Positions 6,975 to 16,290 of a DNA stretch of 36,969 nt are shown in pieces. The translations under genes were made by a program, and so were the position numbers. Position 1 is the first letter of the stretch, and each line of letters starts with the position of its first letter. A model generated the notes under the pieces. It ran no database searches and was not told the origin of the DNA. It saw only the letters and a list, made by a program, of their open reading frames with translations. Origin of the DNA: a gamma proteobacterium symbiont of Ctena orbiculata. Its GTDB lineage: Bacteria > Pseudomonadota > Gammaproteobacteria > Chromatiales > Chromatiaceae. The stretch is taken from NCBI GenBank assembly GCA_003058525.1, contig QBVD01000066.1, positions 1 to 36,969 of the forward strand, read 5' to 3'.

Positions 6975-8780
6975 TCATTCACGATTCGTCTCCCGAATCA
7001 GCTCAACCGTCTCACCCACCTGAGTGGGTCTGATATCGGCTGCCATGGCGGAAAATCCGATCACCGGAACACCGGTCCAGGTATTGCTGACATCAAAACC
7101 CAGGCCACCGTCAGGTTCAATCAGTGCTGTGATGCCCTGGTTAGACGCATAATCGGAGAGCACGCTGAACTTTATCCAACCCGCTTGGATACCACCATAA
7201 ATATTCCAATTGAATACATTTGGCGCCGGTGTAAAGAATACACTTTGATTGCCTCCAGCCCACCTGTTTACAGAAATTACATTAACAGACCGGTTGACTG
7301 TAGCGACGATTGATGGCAATAGCTCGGGTGGCGTCGTTGGCCAAGAGTTGTTCACTGAAAAGAGTCCTTCCTGTTCTTCATAGTTTCTATACACCATTCG
7401 TAATAGAAAGTCTTGATTGTCGTAATTGATAAAACCCGCATTGGTGCAGAGGTTGCCGGCACCATCATGGGGAAAGTCCTGAAACACCGCAGCTAGCGTC
7501 GGCAGGGTTACGACATGGCCATCACTGATACCATCACCCAGAGACCCTGCACAGGCGGCTTCGTTTGTATCCTGTTGATTGGTGAGTGCGCCGCCATTGA
7601 AGATCCCGTGCTTGCGCATCGGAAAGGTCAATACAATGTCCGTCTCACCATGTGTATCGTCAAAGCCACCCACAACATAAAAAGGGGCTGCCACACTCTC
7701 TGCGCTGAGCACCATGGCAATCGGCAGGGGATTCGACCCCATTGGTACCGACGGCAGCGGCGAGATATCGTGCAAAGCGCCGGTGTCGTACTCGGTCAGG
7801 GGCATAGTGTCGCCCTTCTTCCCATCACCCTGTGCATTGGTGATGTAGGCCTCCCGGATGTCCCCAGACGCTAGGGACGGTAAACGGTAATTTACCGGGT
7901 CATCGGGCAGGTAGTGTTGAGCGACGGTCGTGTAACGGTCGATGTGCACCCCCTCCTGCACAAAAGCCGCCCCAGATGCCATATTAATCACGATACCGTA
8001 GGTGTTGATGCCCCCGCTCGGCATCACCAGGCCGGCGTTGTGGCTGTCGGCATAGGGTAGTGCCGAGTCGCCGCTATCCTGAGCCACTCCATTCGCACCC
8101 ATGCTGCCCGGCTCGAAGCCGTTGATGTTGCTTGCACTCACCGCACCCGCCGTCCAGGCATCCTCTACCACGGAACAGTCCGCCGGCTGCCCGTTGGCAT
8201 CATGTAGCAGGCCCGCCGTGATGTCGATGTCACCAGCAACTGCATTGATAGCACCGTCAGCGATACCACTCGCATCAATCTCGGCATAGAAGCCACCATC
8301 GGCAGCCGGACCAAGGCCGTCAGCGATTTCACCCATCTCGATGATCTCCACATAGCCTTCTGTAACATCGTCGTCCGTTGTGGCTGTGTAGGGATTTTGA
8401 AAATCGATACCGGCCTGCAGCCCGGCCTTGTCGGGATAGGTGCAGCTTTCGTCCTCGGTGATCAGGTTGGGCAGTCCCGTATCCGGATTCATACGCAGGG
8501 TGGCGTTCCAGACATCGAAGGGAGAGAGATAGAGGTTGATGTTCAGCAGGTCCGCGCCAATGCGGGAATCGAGCAGGCGTACCCGCACCGCCTTGTACTT
8601 ACCGGTGGTATTGGTCACCGTGAAGTTGGTGATTAAGTTGCTGATGGACTTGTTGCTGACCGTGTAGTAAGGCAGCAGGGCCACCTGCCCGGTGCGGTCG
8701 TAGTTGATATGGACCGCGAGTGTGGAACCACTTGCGGTTATGAGTAGCAGGACGATGATAGATTTGAGTCCATTCAGCAC
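6975..8780 (-). CDS. Exported protein of tandem paralog family, copy 3 (promoter-proximal)
   Basis: The 601-residue protein is the first gene of the array and starts with GTG; an AAGGAG site eight bases upstream decides this. It has the same plan as copies 1 and 2 but is the most divergent. It carries a four-residue insertion after PYYTVSNK, a different Asp-rich loop (about 155-180), and a quite different segment from about 455 to 560 where the SLFGSPNENE motif of the others is absent. The cysteine positions and the C-terminal PVIGFSAMAAD are kept. The 100 bases upstream must hold the promoter of the array, divergent from the acetyltransferase gene. Function is not known. Confidence 0.75.
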   Translation of the reverse strand: MLNGLKSIIVLLLITASGSTLAVHINYDRTGQVALLPYYTVSNKSISNLITNFTVTNTTGKYKAVRVRLLDSRIGADLLNINLYLSPFDVWNATLRMNPDTGLPNLITEDESCTYPDKAGLQAGIDFQNPYTATTDDDVTEGYVEIIEMGEIADGLGPAADGGFYAEIDASGIADGAINAVAGDIDITAGLLHDANGQPADCSVVEDAWTAGAVSASNINGFEPGSMGANGVAQDSGDSALPYADSHNAGLVMPSGGINTYGIVINMASGAAFVQEGVHIDRYTTVAQHYLPDDPVNYRLPSLASGDIREAYITNAQGDGKKGDTMPLTEYDTGALHDISPLPSVPMGSNPLPIAMVLSAESVAAPFYVVGGFDDTHGETDIVLTFPMRKHGIFNGGALTNQQDTNEAACAGSLGDGISDGHVVTLPTLAAVFQDFPHDGAGNLCTNAGFINYDNQDFLLRMVYRNYEEQEGLFSVNNSWPTTPPELLPSIVATVNRSVNVISVNRWAGGNQSVFFTPAPNVFNWNIYGGIQAGWIKFSVLSDYASNQGITALIEPDGGLGFDVSNTWTGVPVIGFSAMAADIRPTQVGETVELIRETNRE

Positions 8781-8880
8781 GGATCTGACTCCTTGATATC
8801 CTTTGGAAACCTAGCACAATGATTAGTGAATCATCCCAAGGACACTAAAATAACATTGATCAAGTTATGGCGCACGAAAA

Positions 8881-9297
8881 ATGAGTAGTGCAGAACAATA
8901 TGACATCACGGCGGCTGACAACACCCATTTCGAAGGGATAGTCGAGCTGTTCACCACACCCGAAGAGTTTTTCTTGATCTATCCATCCGGAACCTGGCCT
9001 TTCGACAAGGCGCAACTCGAAAGACTCAGCAAGGAGCGGAGGGACTTCACGGTAGTCCTGGACACCGGACGTGTCATCGGTTTCGCCAATCTCTATACCA
9101 GCATCGCCGGCGACCGGTATTTCATCGGCAACCTGGTCATATCGGATGCCTACCGGGGCCAGGGTATTGGCAGGCGCCTGGTCCGGCACATGTGCGACAG
9201 GATCTTCGAACGCTACGCTTCAACCGTCTACATTTCGGTGTTCACCGACAACACCCCGGCACTGCTGCATATGCGTCTCGATGCGCGGAGCTGGTGA
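8881..9297 (+). CDS. GNAT-family N-acetyltransferase, short C-terminus
   Basis: The acetyl-CoA-binding motif A is clear: NLVISDAYRGQGIGRRLVRHM at about residues 82-102 contains the Q/R-x-x-G-x-G/A loop. The N-terminal region contains EEFFLIYPSGTWPF, usual for a GNAT subgroup acting on unknown small molecules or proteins. At 138 residues it is shorter than typical members: after VFTDNTPALL the usual YxRLGF strand is missing and the protein continues HMRLDARSW. The sequence therefore looks as if an internal piece near the end was lost. No strong ribosome-binding site precedes the ATG. It is divergent from the surface-protein array. Confidence 0.7.
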   Translation: MSSAEQYDITAADNTHFEGIVELFTTPEEFFLIYPSGTWPFDKAQLERLSKERRDFTVVLDTGRVIGFANLYTSIAGDRYFIGNLVISDAYRGQGIGRRLVRHMCDRIFERYASTVYISVFTDNTPALLHMRLDARSW

Positions 9298-9304
9298 GTT
9301 CATC

Positions 9305-9437
9305 GGTGCGGCAAGCCGCACCCTACAGCCGATGGCACGCATAGCACTGTATTCGGGAGAACTGCCAGTTTAAGTCCGCAATTGAACGCTAATTAACGCA
9401 AATCATATTTCCTGCGTAGGGTGCGGCTTGCCGCACC
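9305..9437. repeat. Pair of 22-bp inverted repeats, each itself palindromic
   Basis: GGTGCGGCAAGCCGCACC at 9305-9322 is a perfect palindrome. With the following CCTAC it recurs exactly inverted at 9416-9437. The pair flanks 89 bases without a gene and fills most of the spacer between the acetyltransferase gene and the RND pump gene (9298-9586). No other feature is seen in that spacer. The outward position could act in transcript ending for the convergent genes. Confidence 0.6.
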
Positions 9438-9586
9438 GTCAAACTATCAGGATAGGTTTGTGCCATGCTGGCCTTACAAATTGGTGTAGCAGGACCCCAC
9501 CCTACAGCTCAATGCCAGGAGAGGGACCTATCAGTGTTCATTCGCCTCCTGATAAGACCTCCCGTCAAGAGTACTCCAGTCAAGCA

Positions 9587-12500
9587 TCACTCCCCGGCAC
9601 GAATGAACTCGACCCGGTTGCGCATCGCCGCGTAGTAGACCACCGGAATCACCACCAGGGTCAGCACCGTGGAGACGAACAGGCCGAATATCAGCGAGAC
9701 CGCCAGGCCGCTGAATATCGGGTCGTCGAGGATGAAGAATCCACCCGCCATCGCAGCCAAGGCAGTCAAGGCAATCGGCTTGGCGCGTACCGCCGCCGAG
9801 TCGATTACAGCCTGTTCCAGTGCCACCCCCTCCCGCACCTGCTGGTTGATGAAATCGACCAGCAGGATGGAGTTGCGCACAATAATGCCCGCCAGGGCGA
9901 TCATGCCGATCATGGAAGTGGCGGTGAACTGGGCCCCAATCAGCGCATGCCCGGGCAGGATGCCGATCACGGTGAGCGGAATCGGCGCCATGATCACCAA
10001 TGGCACCAGGTAGGAGCGGAACTGGGCCACCACCAGCAGGTAGATCATCAACAGGCCCACCGAATAGGCGATGCCCATGTCGCGGAAGGTATCGTAGGTG
10101 ATCTGCCACTCCCCGTCCCACTTCAGACTGTAGGCGTAGGGATTCTCCGGCTGCTGCAGGAACCACTGCTCGATGCCGCCATCGCCCTGCAACTGATCCG
10201 AGATCTCGAACAGGCCGTAGAGCGGGCTGTCGGTCTCCCCCGCCATGTCACCGGTGACATAGACCACCGGCAGCAGATCCTTATGGTGTATCGAGTACTC
10301 CCTGACCCGCGGGATCACCTGCACGATCTCCGACAGGGGGACCAGCTTGCCGCTCTGGGCGCGTACCCGCAGGGCGAGCACCTGATCCAGATCGGCCTTA
10401 TCTTCTTCAGCGTATTCGATCCGGATCGGCACCGCATATTTCAGATTCTCCCCATGGAGATAACTGGCATCCTCGCCTGCGAGCACGGTTGACAGGGCCT
10501 CCGCCACCGCACTCTGCGGTACACCCAGCCGGGAGGCCTTGGCCCGGTCGACCTGGACCACGAACTTGGCGGATGGATACTCCACGCTGTCGTCCACATC
10601 GATGATATCGGGGGTATTCTCGAACACCTTGCGCACCTCCCAGGCCGCCTCGGTCTGGCCCTCGTAATCAAGGCCGTAGACCTCGGCCACCAGGGGCGAC
10701 ATTACCGGCGGTCCGGGGGGTACCTCCACCACCTTCAGATTGCCGTTATACTCCCGGGCAATAGTCTGCAGCGGTCCCCGCACCGCCAACGCCACCTCAT
10801 GGCTCTTGCGTTCACGCTGTTGCTTGTCCACCAGATTGACCTGGATGTCGCCCAGGTTGGCCCCTTCACGCAGATAGTACTGCCTGACCAGGCCATTGAA
10901 GCCGATAGGGGAGGCGGTGCCGGCATAGACCTGGTAGTCGGAGACCTCCTCGACGCCGCCCAGATAGTCCCCCAGCTCATCCAGCACCCGCGCCGTCTGC
11001 TCCAGGCTGGTCCCCTCCGGCATATCGAGCACCACCTGGAACTCTGACTTGTTGTCGAAGGGGAGCATCTTCAGCACCACCGACTTGGTCGCCACCAAGG
11101 CGAGGGAGGCGGCGATCAGCAGCAAGATCGATCCCAGCAGCACCCAGCGCATGCGATTGCCTCGTTTGCCCACGAGGAAGGGGGCCATCACCCGGCTGAA
11201 GAAGCGGCTCAGCGCCGTCTCCTGGTTTTCGTCATGGGCATGGCTGGCGATCCGTTCCGCCTGGCTGGCCAGAATCCGGTTGGTCATCCAAGGGGTGAAG
11301 ACAAAGGCCACCACCAGGGAGATCAGCATGCCGGTGCTGGCATTGATCGGGATCGGGCTCATATAGGGTCCCATCAACCCGGTGACGAAGGCCATCGGCA
11401 GCAACGCCGCAATAACGGTAAAGGTCGCCAGAATGGTCGGACCGCCGACCTCGTCCACCGCCTTGGGGATCGCCTCCAGCAGATGCCTGGAACCCATCTG
11501 CAGGTGGCGATGGATGTTCTCCACCACCACGATGGCGTCATCCACCAGGATGCCGATGGAGAAGATCAGGGCGAACAGGGAGACCCGGTTGAGGGTGAAG
11601 CCCCAGGCCCAAGAAGCGAACAGGGTGATCGCCAGGGTCACCACCACCGCGGCGCCGACGATGAACGCCTCGCGCCAACCGATGGTCAGCAGCACCAGCC
11701 CCACCACCGAGAGGGTGGCGAAGGCGAGCTTGCTGATCAGCTTGTTGGCCTTGGCCTCGGCGGTGGCGCCATAATTTCGGGTGATGGTGGCGTGCACACC
11801 CTCAGGAATGAAGATGCCGTCCAGTTGTTCGAAGCGCTTGATCACCGACTTGGCGATATCCACCGCGTTGGTACCCGCCTTCTTGGCGACCACCACGGTG
11901 ACCGCGGGAAACTTCCCACCCTTGGGCAGCTGTTTCTGCTCCCCTTGCGGGCCCGCCCCCATCCAGACATAGTGCTGGGGCTGATCCGGCCGATGGACCA
12001 CCTCGGCGACATCTCGCAGATAGACGGCCTTGCCCTCTCTCACGCCGACCACCAGGCTGCCGATCTCATCGGGAGAGGTGAGAAAGGTGCCCGCCTGCAC
12101 CAGCAGCTCCCGGTTTTCGGCGGTGACCTCGATGTTGTCGCGGATATGATTGCCCGCCTGCAGGGCGGTGCGCAGATCGCTCAGATCGATGCCGTGTCCC
12201 GCCAGCGACTGGGGGTCGAGCAGCACATGCACCACCCGGTCCGGATTGCCGATGGTGTAGATATCCCGGGTGCCGGGAACCCGCTTCAATTCAGACTCGA
12301 TGGCATGGGCGACCTGGCCCAACTCGTAGGCGCCGATTGCCGGGTCTTCCGACCAGAGGGTTGCGGTCACGATGGGCACGTCATCGATGCCCTTCGGCTT
12401 AATGATCGGCTGTCCCACCCCGAGCCCCTGGGGCAGCCAGTCCTGGTTTGCGTAGACCTTGCTGAAGAGCCTTACGATTGCATCCTCCCGATCCTCGCCC

Positions 12501-12808
12501 ACCAGAAACTGCACGGTCAGCACCGCCATGCCGGGACGGGAGGTGGAGTAGACATGCTTGATGCCGTCGATCTCCGACAGCACCTGCTCAGCCGGAGTCG
12601 CCACCAGGTTCTCGATCTCGGTGGCGGTGGCGCCGGGAAAGGGAATGAAGACATTGGCAAAGGTAACGTTGATCTGCGGCTCTTCCTCACGCGGCGTCAC
12701 CAGTACGGCGAATACCCCCAGCAGCAGCCCCACCAGGGCCAGCAGAGGCGTGATCTCAGTGATCAGGAAGCGCTTGGCGACGCTGCCCGAGATACCCAGC
12801 TTACTCAT
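9587..12808 (-). CDS. RND efflux pump, inner-membrane transporter (AcrB/HAE1-like)
   Basis: The 1073-residue protein has the length and layout of RND drug/proton antiporters: one N-terminal membrane helix, a large periplasmic loop, a membrane bundle, a second loop and a second bundle. Helix 4 carries the proton-relay pair in GILVDDAIVVVENIH (about residue 420). The helix-10 segment GIIVRNSILLVDF has Arg where AcrB has Lys940. It overlaps the adaptor gene by eight bases (ATGAGTAA), so the two are translationally coupled and form one export system. No outer-membrane TolC partner is in the window, so it presumably uses one encoded elsewhere. The substrate cannot be told. Confidence 0.9.
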   Translation of the reverse strand: MSKLGISGSVAKRFLITEITPLLALVGLLLGVFAVLVTPREEEPQINVTFANVFIPFPGATATEIENLVATPAEQVLSEIDGIKHVYSTSRPGMAVLTVQFLVGEDREDAIVRLFSKVYANQDWLPQGLGVGQPIIKPKGIDDVPIVTATLWSEDPAIGAYELGQVAHAIESELKRVPGTRDIYTIGNPDRVVHVLLDPQSLAGHGIDLSDLRTALQAGNHIRDNIEVTAENRELLVQAGTFLTSPDEIGSLVVGVREGKAVYLRDVAEVVHRPDQPQHYVWMGAGPQGEQKQLPKGGKFPAVTVVVAKKAGTNAVDIAKSVIKRFEQLDGIFIPEGVHATITRNYGATAEAKANKLISKLAFATLSVVGLVLLTIGWREAFIVGAAVVVTLAITLFASWAWGFTLNRVSLFALIFSIGILVDDAIVVVENIHRHLQMGSRHLLEAIPKAVDEVGGPTILATFTVIAALLPMAFVTGLMGPYMSPIPINASTGMLISLVVAFVFTPWMTNRILASQAERIASHAHDENQETALSRFFSRVMAPFLVGKRGNRMRWVLLGSILLLIAASLALVATKSVVLKMLPFDNKSEFQVVLDMPEGTSLEQTARVLDELGDYLGGVEEVSDYQVYAGTASPIGFNGLVRQYYLREGANLGDIQVNLVDKQQRERKSHEVALAVRGPLQTIAREYNGNLKVVEVPPGPPVMSPLVAEVYGLDYEGQTEAAWEVRKVFENTPDIIDVDDSVEYPSAKFVVQVDRAKASRLGVPQSAVAEALSTVLAGEDASYLHGENLKYAVPIRIEYAEEDKADLDQVLALRVRAQSGKLVPLSEIVQVIPRVREYSIHHKDLLPVVYVTGDMAGETDSPLYGLFEISDQLQGDGGIEQWFLQQPENPYAYSLKWDGEWQITYDTFRDMGIAYSVGLLMIYLLVVAQFRSYLVPLVIMAPIPLTVIGILPGHALIGAQFTATSMIGMIALAGIIVRNSILLVDFINQQVREGVALEQAVIDSAAVRAKPIALTALAAMAGGFFILDDPIFSGLAVSLIFGLFVSTVLTLVVIPVVYYAAMRNRVEFIRAGE

Positions 12809-13850
12809 CGTGACTCTCCGCCAACTGCTGTTTCAATAAGGTGGCGGCGGCCACGGGGTCGGTTGCCACTGCTTCACCCTCGGAGAGTCCGGCGATAATC
12901 GACAGCATGCCGTCGACGGCATGTTCTGCGGCCCGTATCAACCGGAAACGGATCCGCTGGTCTTGACCGACCACATAGACCGCGGTCACCTCGGAGCGAT
13001 AGACCACGGCCTCACGCGGCACCACCAGCTCCTTCTTGACGCCGGTCACGAAGGCAGTCTTGACGAACATGCCGGGAAACAGATCCTTCAACCCTTGCGG
13101 CAGATCGACTCTCACCCTGAAGGTGCTGCTGCTCTGGTCGGCAAAGGGAAAGATAGTCAGACCCTCTCCCTGAATCGCCTCGCCGTTCGGCAGCAGAACC
13201 CGCGCCATACCCTGCGCCCGTATCACCGGGATCAGGCTCTGGGGCAGTTCCACACTGACCCGCAGCTGGTCGAGAGAGATACCGCTCATCAACTTCTGCC
13301 CCGGGGAGGCGATCTCACCCACCTCCACATGGCGATGGGTGACAATGCCGCTGTAGGGCGCCTTGACCCGGGTGTATTCAAACTGCTCTTTGGCCTGGGA
13401 CAGGCGGGCGTCCGCCGCCTCCCTGCGCGCCTTGGCGGATTTCAGCGCAGCGGTGGATTTATCCAGTTGGGACTGGGATGCAAGCTTGCGTCCGAAGAGA
13501 TCCTTGGTGCGCTTGAAGTCATCCCGGGACTCCTGCAGTCGAGCTGCGGCCTCCTTCAGGTCGGCCCGGGCCTGATCCAGGCCGGCCTTCTGCTCGGTAT
13601 CTTTCAGTTGCACCACCACCTGTCCCTTTTCCACATAGTCATCCACATCGAACAGGATCTCTTCCACCTGACCCCGGGTCTGGGCTGAAAGTGTGGTCTG
13701 ATTGATCGCCTCGACCACCCCGTCGAGCCAAAACTCCCTGACCGCTTCCCGTTTTGCCACGGTGACGGTATCGAGCTCGGCCGATTCAACCGCCGATAAA
13801 CCGGGCAGCAGCACAAGGCCAAACATTAATGGAATCAGTAAACGCCTCAT
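12801..13850 (-). CDS. RND efflux periplasmic adaptor (membrane fusion protein, AcrA-like)
   Basis: The 349-residue protein has a signal peptide (MRRLLIPLMFGLVLLPGLSA) without a lipobox. It continues with the adaptor order: a beta segment, half of the lipoyl domain (TRGQVEEILFDVDDYVEKG), a coiled-coil hairpin at about 85-155 rich in Ala, Lys and Glu, the second lipoyl half (VKAPYSGIVTHRHVEVGE), then beta-barrel and membrane-proximal domains. Such proteins bridge the RND pump and an outer-membrane channel. GGAG lies eight bases before the ATG. It is the first gene of the pump operon; its promoter must lie in the AT-rich spacer 13851-14030 shared with ubiD on the other strand. Confidence 0.9.
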   Translation of the reverse strand: MRRLLIPLMFGLVLLPGLSAVESAELDTVTVAKREAVREFWLDGVVEAINQTTLSAQTRGQVEEILFDVDDYVEKGQVVVQLKDTEQKAGLDQARADLKEAAARLQESRDDFKRTKDLFGRKLASQSQLDKSTAALKSAKARREAADARLSQAKEQFEYTRVKAPYSGIVTHRHVEVGEIASPGQKLMSGISLDQLRVSVELPQSLIPVIRAQGMARVLLPNGEAIQGEGLTIFPFADQSSSTFRVRVDLPQGLKDLFPGMFVKTAFVTGVKKELVVPREAVVYRSEVTAVYVVGQDQRIRFRLIRAAEHAVDGMLSIIAGLSEGEAVATDPVAAATLLKQQLAESHDE

Positions 13851-13972
13851 TGTAAGGACTCCGATAAGTATATTAGATTTTTCTTATATTAGTGTCTCGC
13901 CAAGATTTTTCAACCACATACATCAATTTTGGCAGTTATTTACGACGACAATCACCACATCACGGGTATCGC

Positions 13973-14000
13973 TTGACCTCCATGCTGCCTCTGGTAATGT
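13973..14000 (+). promoter_or_regulatory. Candidate sigma-70 promoter of ubiD
   Basis: TTGACC (13973-13978), 16 bases, TAATGT (13995-14000), about 30 bases before the ubiD ATG. Both boxes deviate from consensus, so this is tentative. Confidence 0.4.
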
Positions 14001-14030
14001 CTCAGGCAGATACAATCGACAGCCGGCCCC

Positions 14031-15497
14031 ATGAAGTACAAAGACTTACGTGATTTCATTCAACAGCTTGAATCCCGCGGTGATCTGAAGCGTATTCACA
14101 CCGAGGTGGATCCCAAGCTGGAGATCACCGAAATCTGCGACCGCACCCTGCGCCGTGGCGGCCCGGCCCTGCTGTTCGAGAAGGTCAAGGGTTCCCCCTA
14201 TCCACTGCTCGGAAACCTGTTCGGTACGCCGGAACGGGTCGCCATGGGCATGGGTGAAGAGCGCGTCGACGCCTTGCGGGAAGTGGGCAGGCTGCTGGCG
14301 TTTCTCAAAGAGCCAGATCCGCCCAAGGGCATGAAGGACGCCTGGGACAAGCTGCCGGTTTTCCGCAAGGTGCTCGATATGGCTCCCAAAGAACTGCGCA
14401 ACGCACCTTGCCAGACCGTTACACAACAGGGGGACGAGGTCGACCTGACCCGACTGCCGATTCAAACCTGCTGGCCCGAGGATGCCGCTCCGCTGATCAC
14501 CTGGGGCCTGGTCATTACCCGCGGCCCCAACAAGTCGCGCCAGAATCTCGGTATCTACCGCATGCAGCTGCTCGGCCCCAACCGTCTTATCATGCGCTGG
14601 CTGGCCCATCGCGGCGGGGCGCTCGATTTCCGCGACTGGCAGTCGGCGCATCCCGGAGAACCCTTCCCGGTCTGTGTCGCCCTCGGGGCCGACCCGGCCA
14701 CCATCCTGGGTGCGGTGACCCCGGTGCCGGATACACTCTCCGAATATGCCTTTGCCGGATTGCTGCGCGGCAGCCGCACCGAGGTGGTGAAATGTATCGA
14801 TTCCGAGCTTCAGGTCCCCGCCTCCGCGGAGTTCGTGCTGGAGGGCCATATCCATCCCGACGATATGGCAATGGAAGGTCCTTATGGCGACCACACAGGT
14901 TACTACAACGAGGTGGAGCACTTCCCGGTTTTCACGGTATCGCGCCTGACCCATCGCGAGGAACCGATCTATCACAGCACCTATACCGGCCGCCCCCCGG
15001 ATGAACCGGCGGTACTCGGTATGGCATTGAACGAGGTTTTCGTACCGATTCTGCAGAAACAGTTTCCTGAGATCGTCGATTTTTATCTTCCCCCCGAGGG
15101 CTGTTCCTACAGGCTTGCAATTGTCAGTATGAAAAAGCAGTATCCCGGACATGCCAAGCGCGTCATGATGGGGGTATGGTCATTCCTGAGGCAGTTTATG
15201 TACACCAAGTTCGTGATCGTCGTCGATGATGATGTCGATACCCGGGACTGGCAGGATGTCATTTGGGCCATGACCACCCGCATGGATCCGGCACGGGACA
15301 CCACCATCGTTGAAAACACACCCATCGACTATCTCGACTTCGCCTCGCCGGTATCGGGTCTCGGATCCAAAATCGGGCTTGATGCGACGAACAAACTGCC
15401 CGGCGAGACAGACCGGGAGTGGGGACGGCCGATCACCATGACACCGAGCGTCAAGCAACGCATCGATCAGATTTGGGATCAGCTGGGGATCGACTAA
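14031..15497 (+). CDS. ubiD: UbiD, polyprenyl-4-hydroxybenzoate decarboxylase
   Basis: The 488-residue protein matches UbiD over its full usual length. It begins [22 protein letters not shown] and holds the family core [13 protein letters not shown] at about residue 282, close to the catalytic Glu and the prenylated-FMN site. UbiD decarboxylates the polyprenyl-hydroxybenzoate intermediate in ubiquinone biosynthesis and needs the prFMN supplied by UbiX, which is not in this window. It is followed after 46 bases by the ParA-like gene on the same strand and is divergent from the efflux operon. A flavin-type oxidoreductase of the FNR class lies nearby (17288), a frequent neighbour of ubiD in gammaproteobacteria. 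Confidence 0.95.
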   Translation: MKYKDLRDFIQQLESRGDLKRIHTEVDPKLEITEICDRTLRRGGPALLFEKVKGSPYPLLGNLFGTPERVAMGMGEERVDALREVGRLLAFLKEPDPPKGMKDAWDKLPVFRKVLDMAPKELRNAPCQTVTQQGDEVDLTRLPIQTCWPEDAAPLITWGLVITRGPNKSRQNLGIYRMQLLGPNRLIMRWLAHRGGALDFRDWQSAHPGEPFPVCVALGADPATILGAVTPVPDTLSEYAFAGLLRGSRTEVVKCIDSELQVPASAEFVLEGHIHPDDMAMEGPYGDHTGYYNEVEHFPVFTVSRLTHREEPIYHSTYTGRPPDEPAVLGMALNEVFVPILQKQFPEIVDFYLPPEGCSYRLAIVSMKKQYPGHAKRVMMGVWSFLRQFMYTKFVIVVDDDVDTRDWQDVIWAMTTRMDPARDTTIVENTPIDYLDFASPVSGLGSKIGLDATNKLPGETDREWGRPITMTPSVKQRIDQIWDQLGID

Positions 15498-15543
15498 ACT
15501 AAAGCCTGATAAGACTAATCCACAAAGAGGGTAGGGAAGTATA

Positions 15544-16170
15544 ATGCGCACAATCATGTTGATGAACGCCAAGGGGGGTTGTGGCAAAACCACCATCGCT
15601 ACCAACCTGGCCACCTGGTACGCCGATGAAGGCAAAAAAGTCGCCTTGGCAGACTTTGATACGCAGCAGTCGACCATCGACTGGCTGGAAGCAAGAAAAG
15701 ATTACGAGGGCATCCCCGATATCCAGGCCATCAATGCGGTGAACGAGCCGGTCAGGCCCGCCAAAGGGACTGATCTGCTGATCATGGACGCACCTGCCGG
15801 TGTGCATGGCAAGGCCATCAATAAAATGTTGCTTCGCGTGGACACACTGATCCTTCCCGTGCTTCCCTCCCCCATCGATATGCGCGCCTGCAGCCGCTTC
15901 CTCACCGAACTGCTGGCCAGCGGCCGGGTCTCAAAAAATCAGACACGTATCGGCATTGTCGCCAACCGTGCCAAGGAGCAGACACGTATCTACCACGACC
16001 TGGAGACCTACCTGGGTCATCTCAAGATCCCCTTTATCACCCATCTGCGGGAGAGCCAAAACTATATCCGCTCCGCGGAAAAGGGCCTGGCCATATTCGA
16101 ACTGGCCCCGTCCCAGGTCTACAAGGATGTCATTCTCTGGGATCCGCTGTTCAAATGGTTGAAGGTTTAA
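15544..16170 (+). CDS. ParA/MinD-type ATPase without ParB partner
   Basis: The 208-residue protein has the deviant Walker A box KGGCGKTT (residues 10-17), the Walker A' DFDTQQS (about 38-44) and LLIMDAPAG (about 78), so it is a ParA-superfamily dimerising ATPase. Short, single-domain members of this type often position cargo such as chemoreceptor arrays or microcompartments rather than plasmids. No ParB or centromere-like site is nearby. AGGGA lies seven bases before the ATG. It is 46 bases downstream of ubiD and may share its transcript. The cargo is unknown. Confidence 0.85.
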   Translation: MRTIMLMNAKGGCGKTTIATNLATWYADEGKKVALADFDTQQSTIDWLEARKDYEGIPDIQAINAVNEPVRPAKGTDLLIMDAPAGVHGKAINKMLLRVDTLILPVLPSPIDMRACSRFLTELLASGRVSKNQTRIGIVANRAKEQTRIYHDLETYLGHLKIPFITHLRESQNYIRSAEKGLAIFELAPSQVYKDVILWDPLFKWLKV

Positions 16171-16290
16171 TACCGGATTTTACAGTTCAACCCACGACTC
16201 CGACGGTTGACGCTTATCATTCGCAGTAGCGGCAGGGATGCCGCGTGAGCCCCATCAGTATGGAGATCAGAACAAGGGAAGCACCGATAT

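Noticed and set aside
8856-8870. FNR/Anr-like site before the surface-protein array
   Set aside because: Only the left half TTGAT fits; the right half TTATG does not match ATCAA.
11234-12898. 554-codon open frame antisense to the RND pump gene
   Set aside because: The composition (His, Gln, Gly, Asp rich) is that of the reverse frame of a GC-rich gene; the RND pump on the other strand is certain.
14046-15152. 368-codon open frame antisense to ubiD
   Set aside because: It is a codon-bias shadow of ubiD with no recognisable domain or start signal.
16229-16244. GCGGCA-GGGA-TGCCGC hairpin after the ParA gene as terminator
   Set aside because: No T-run follows on either strand; it resembles a dispersed GC-rich palindrome more than a terminator.
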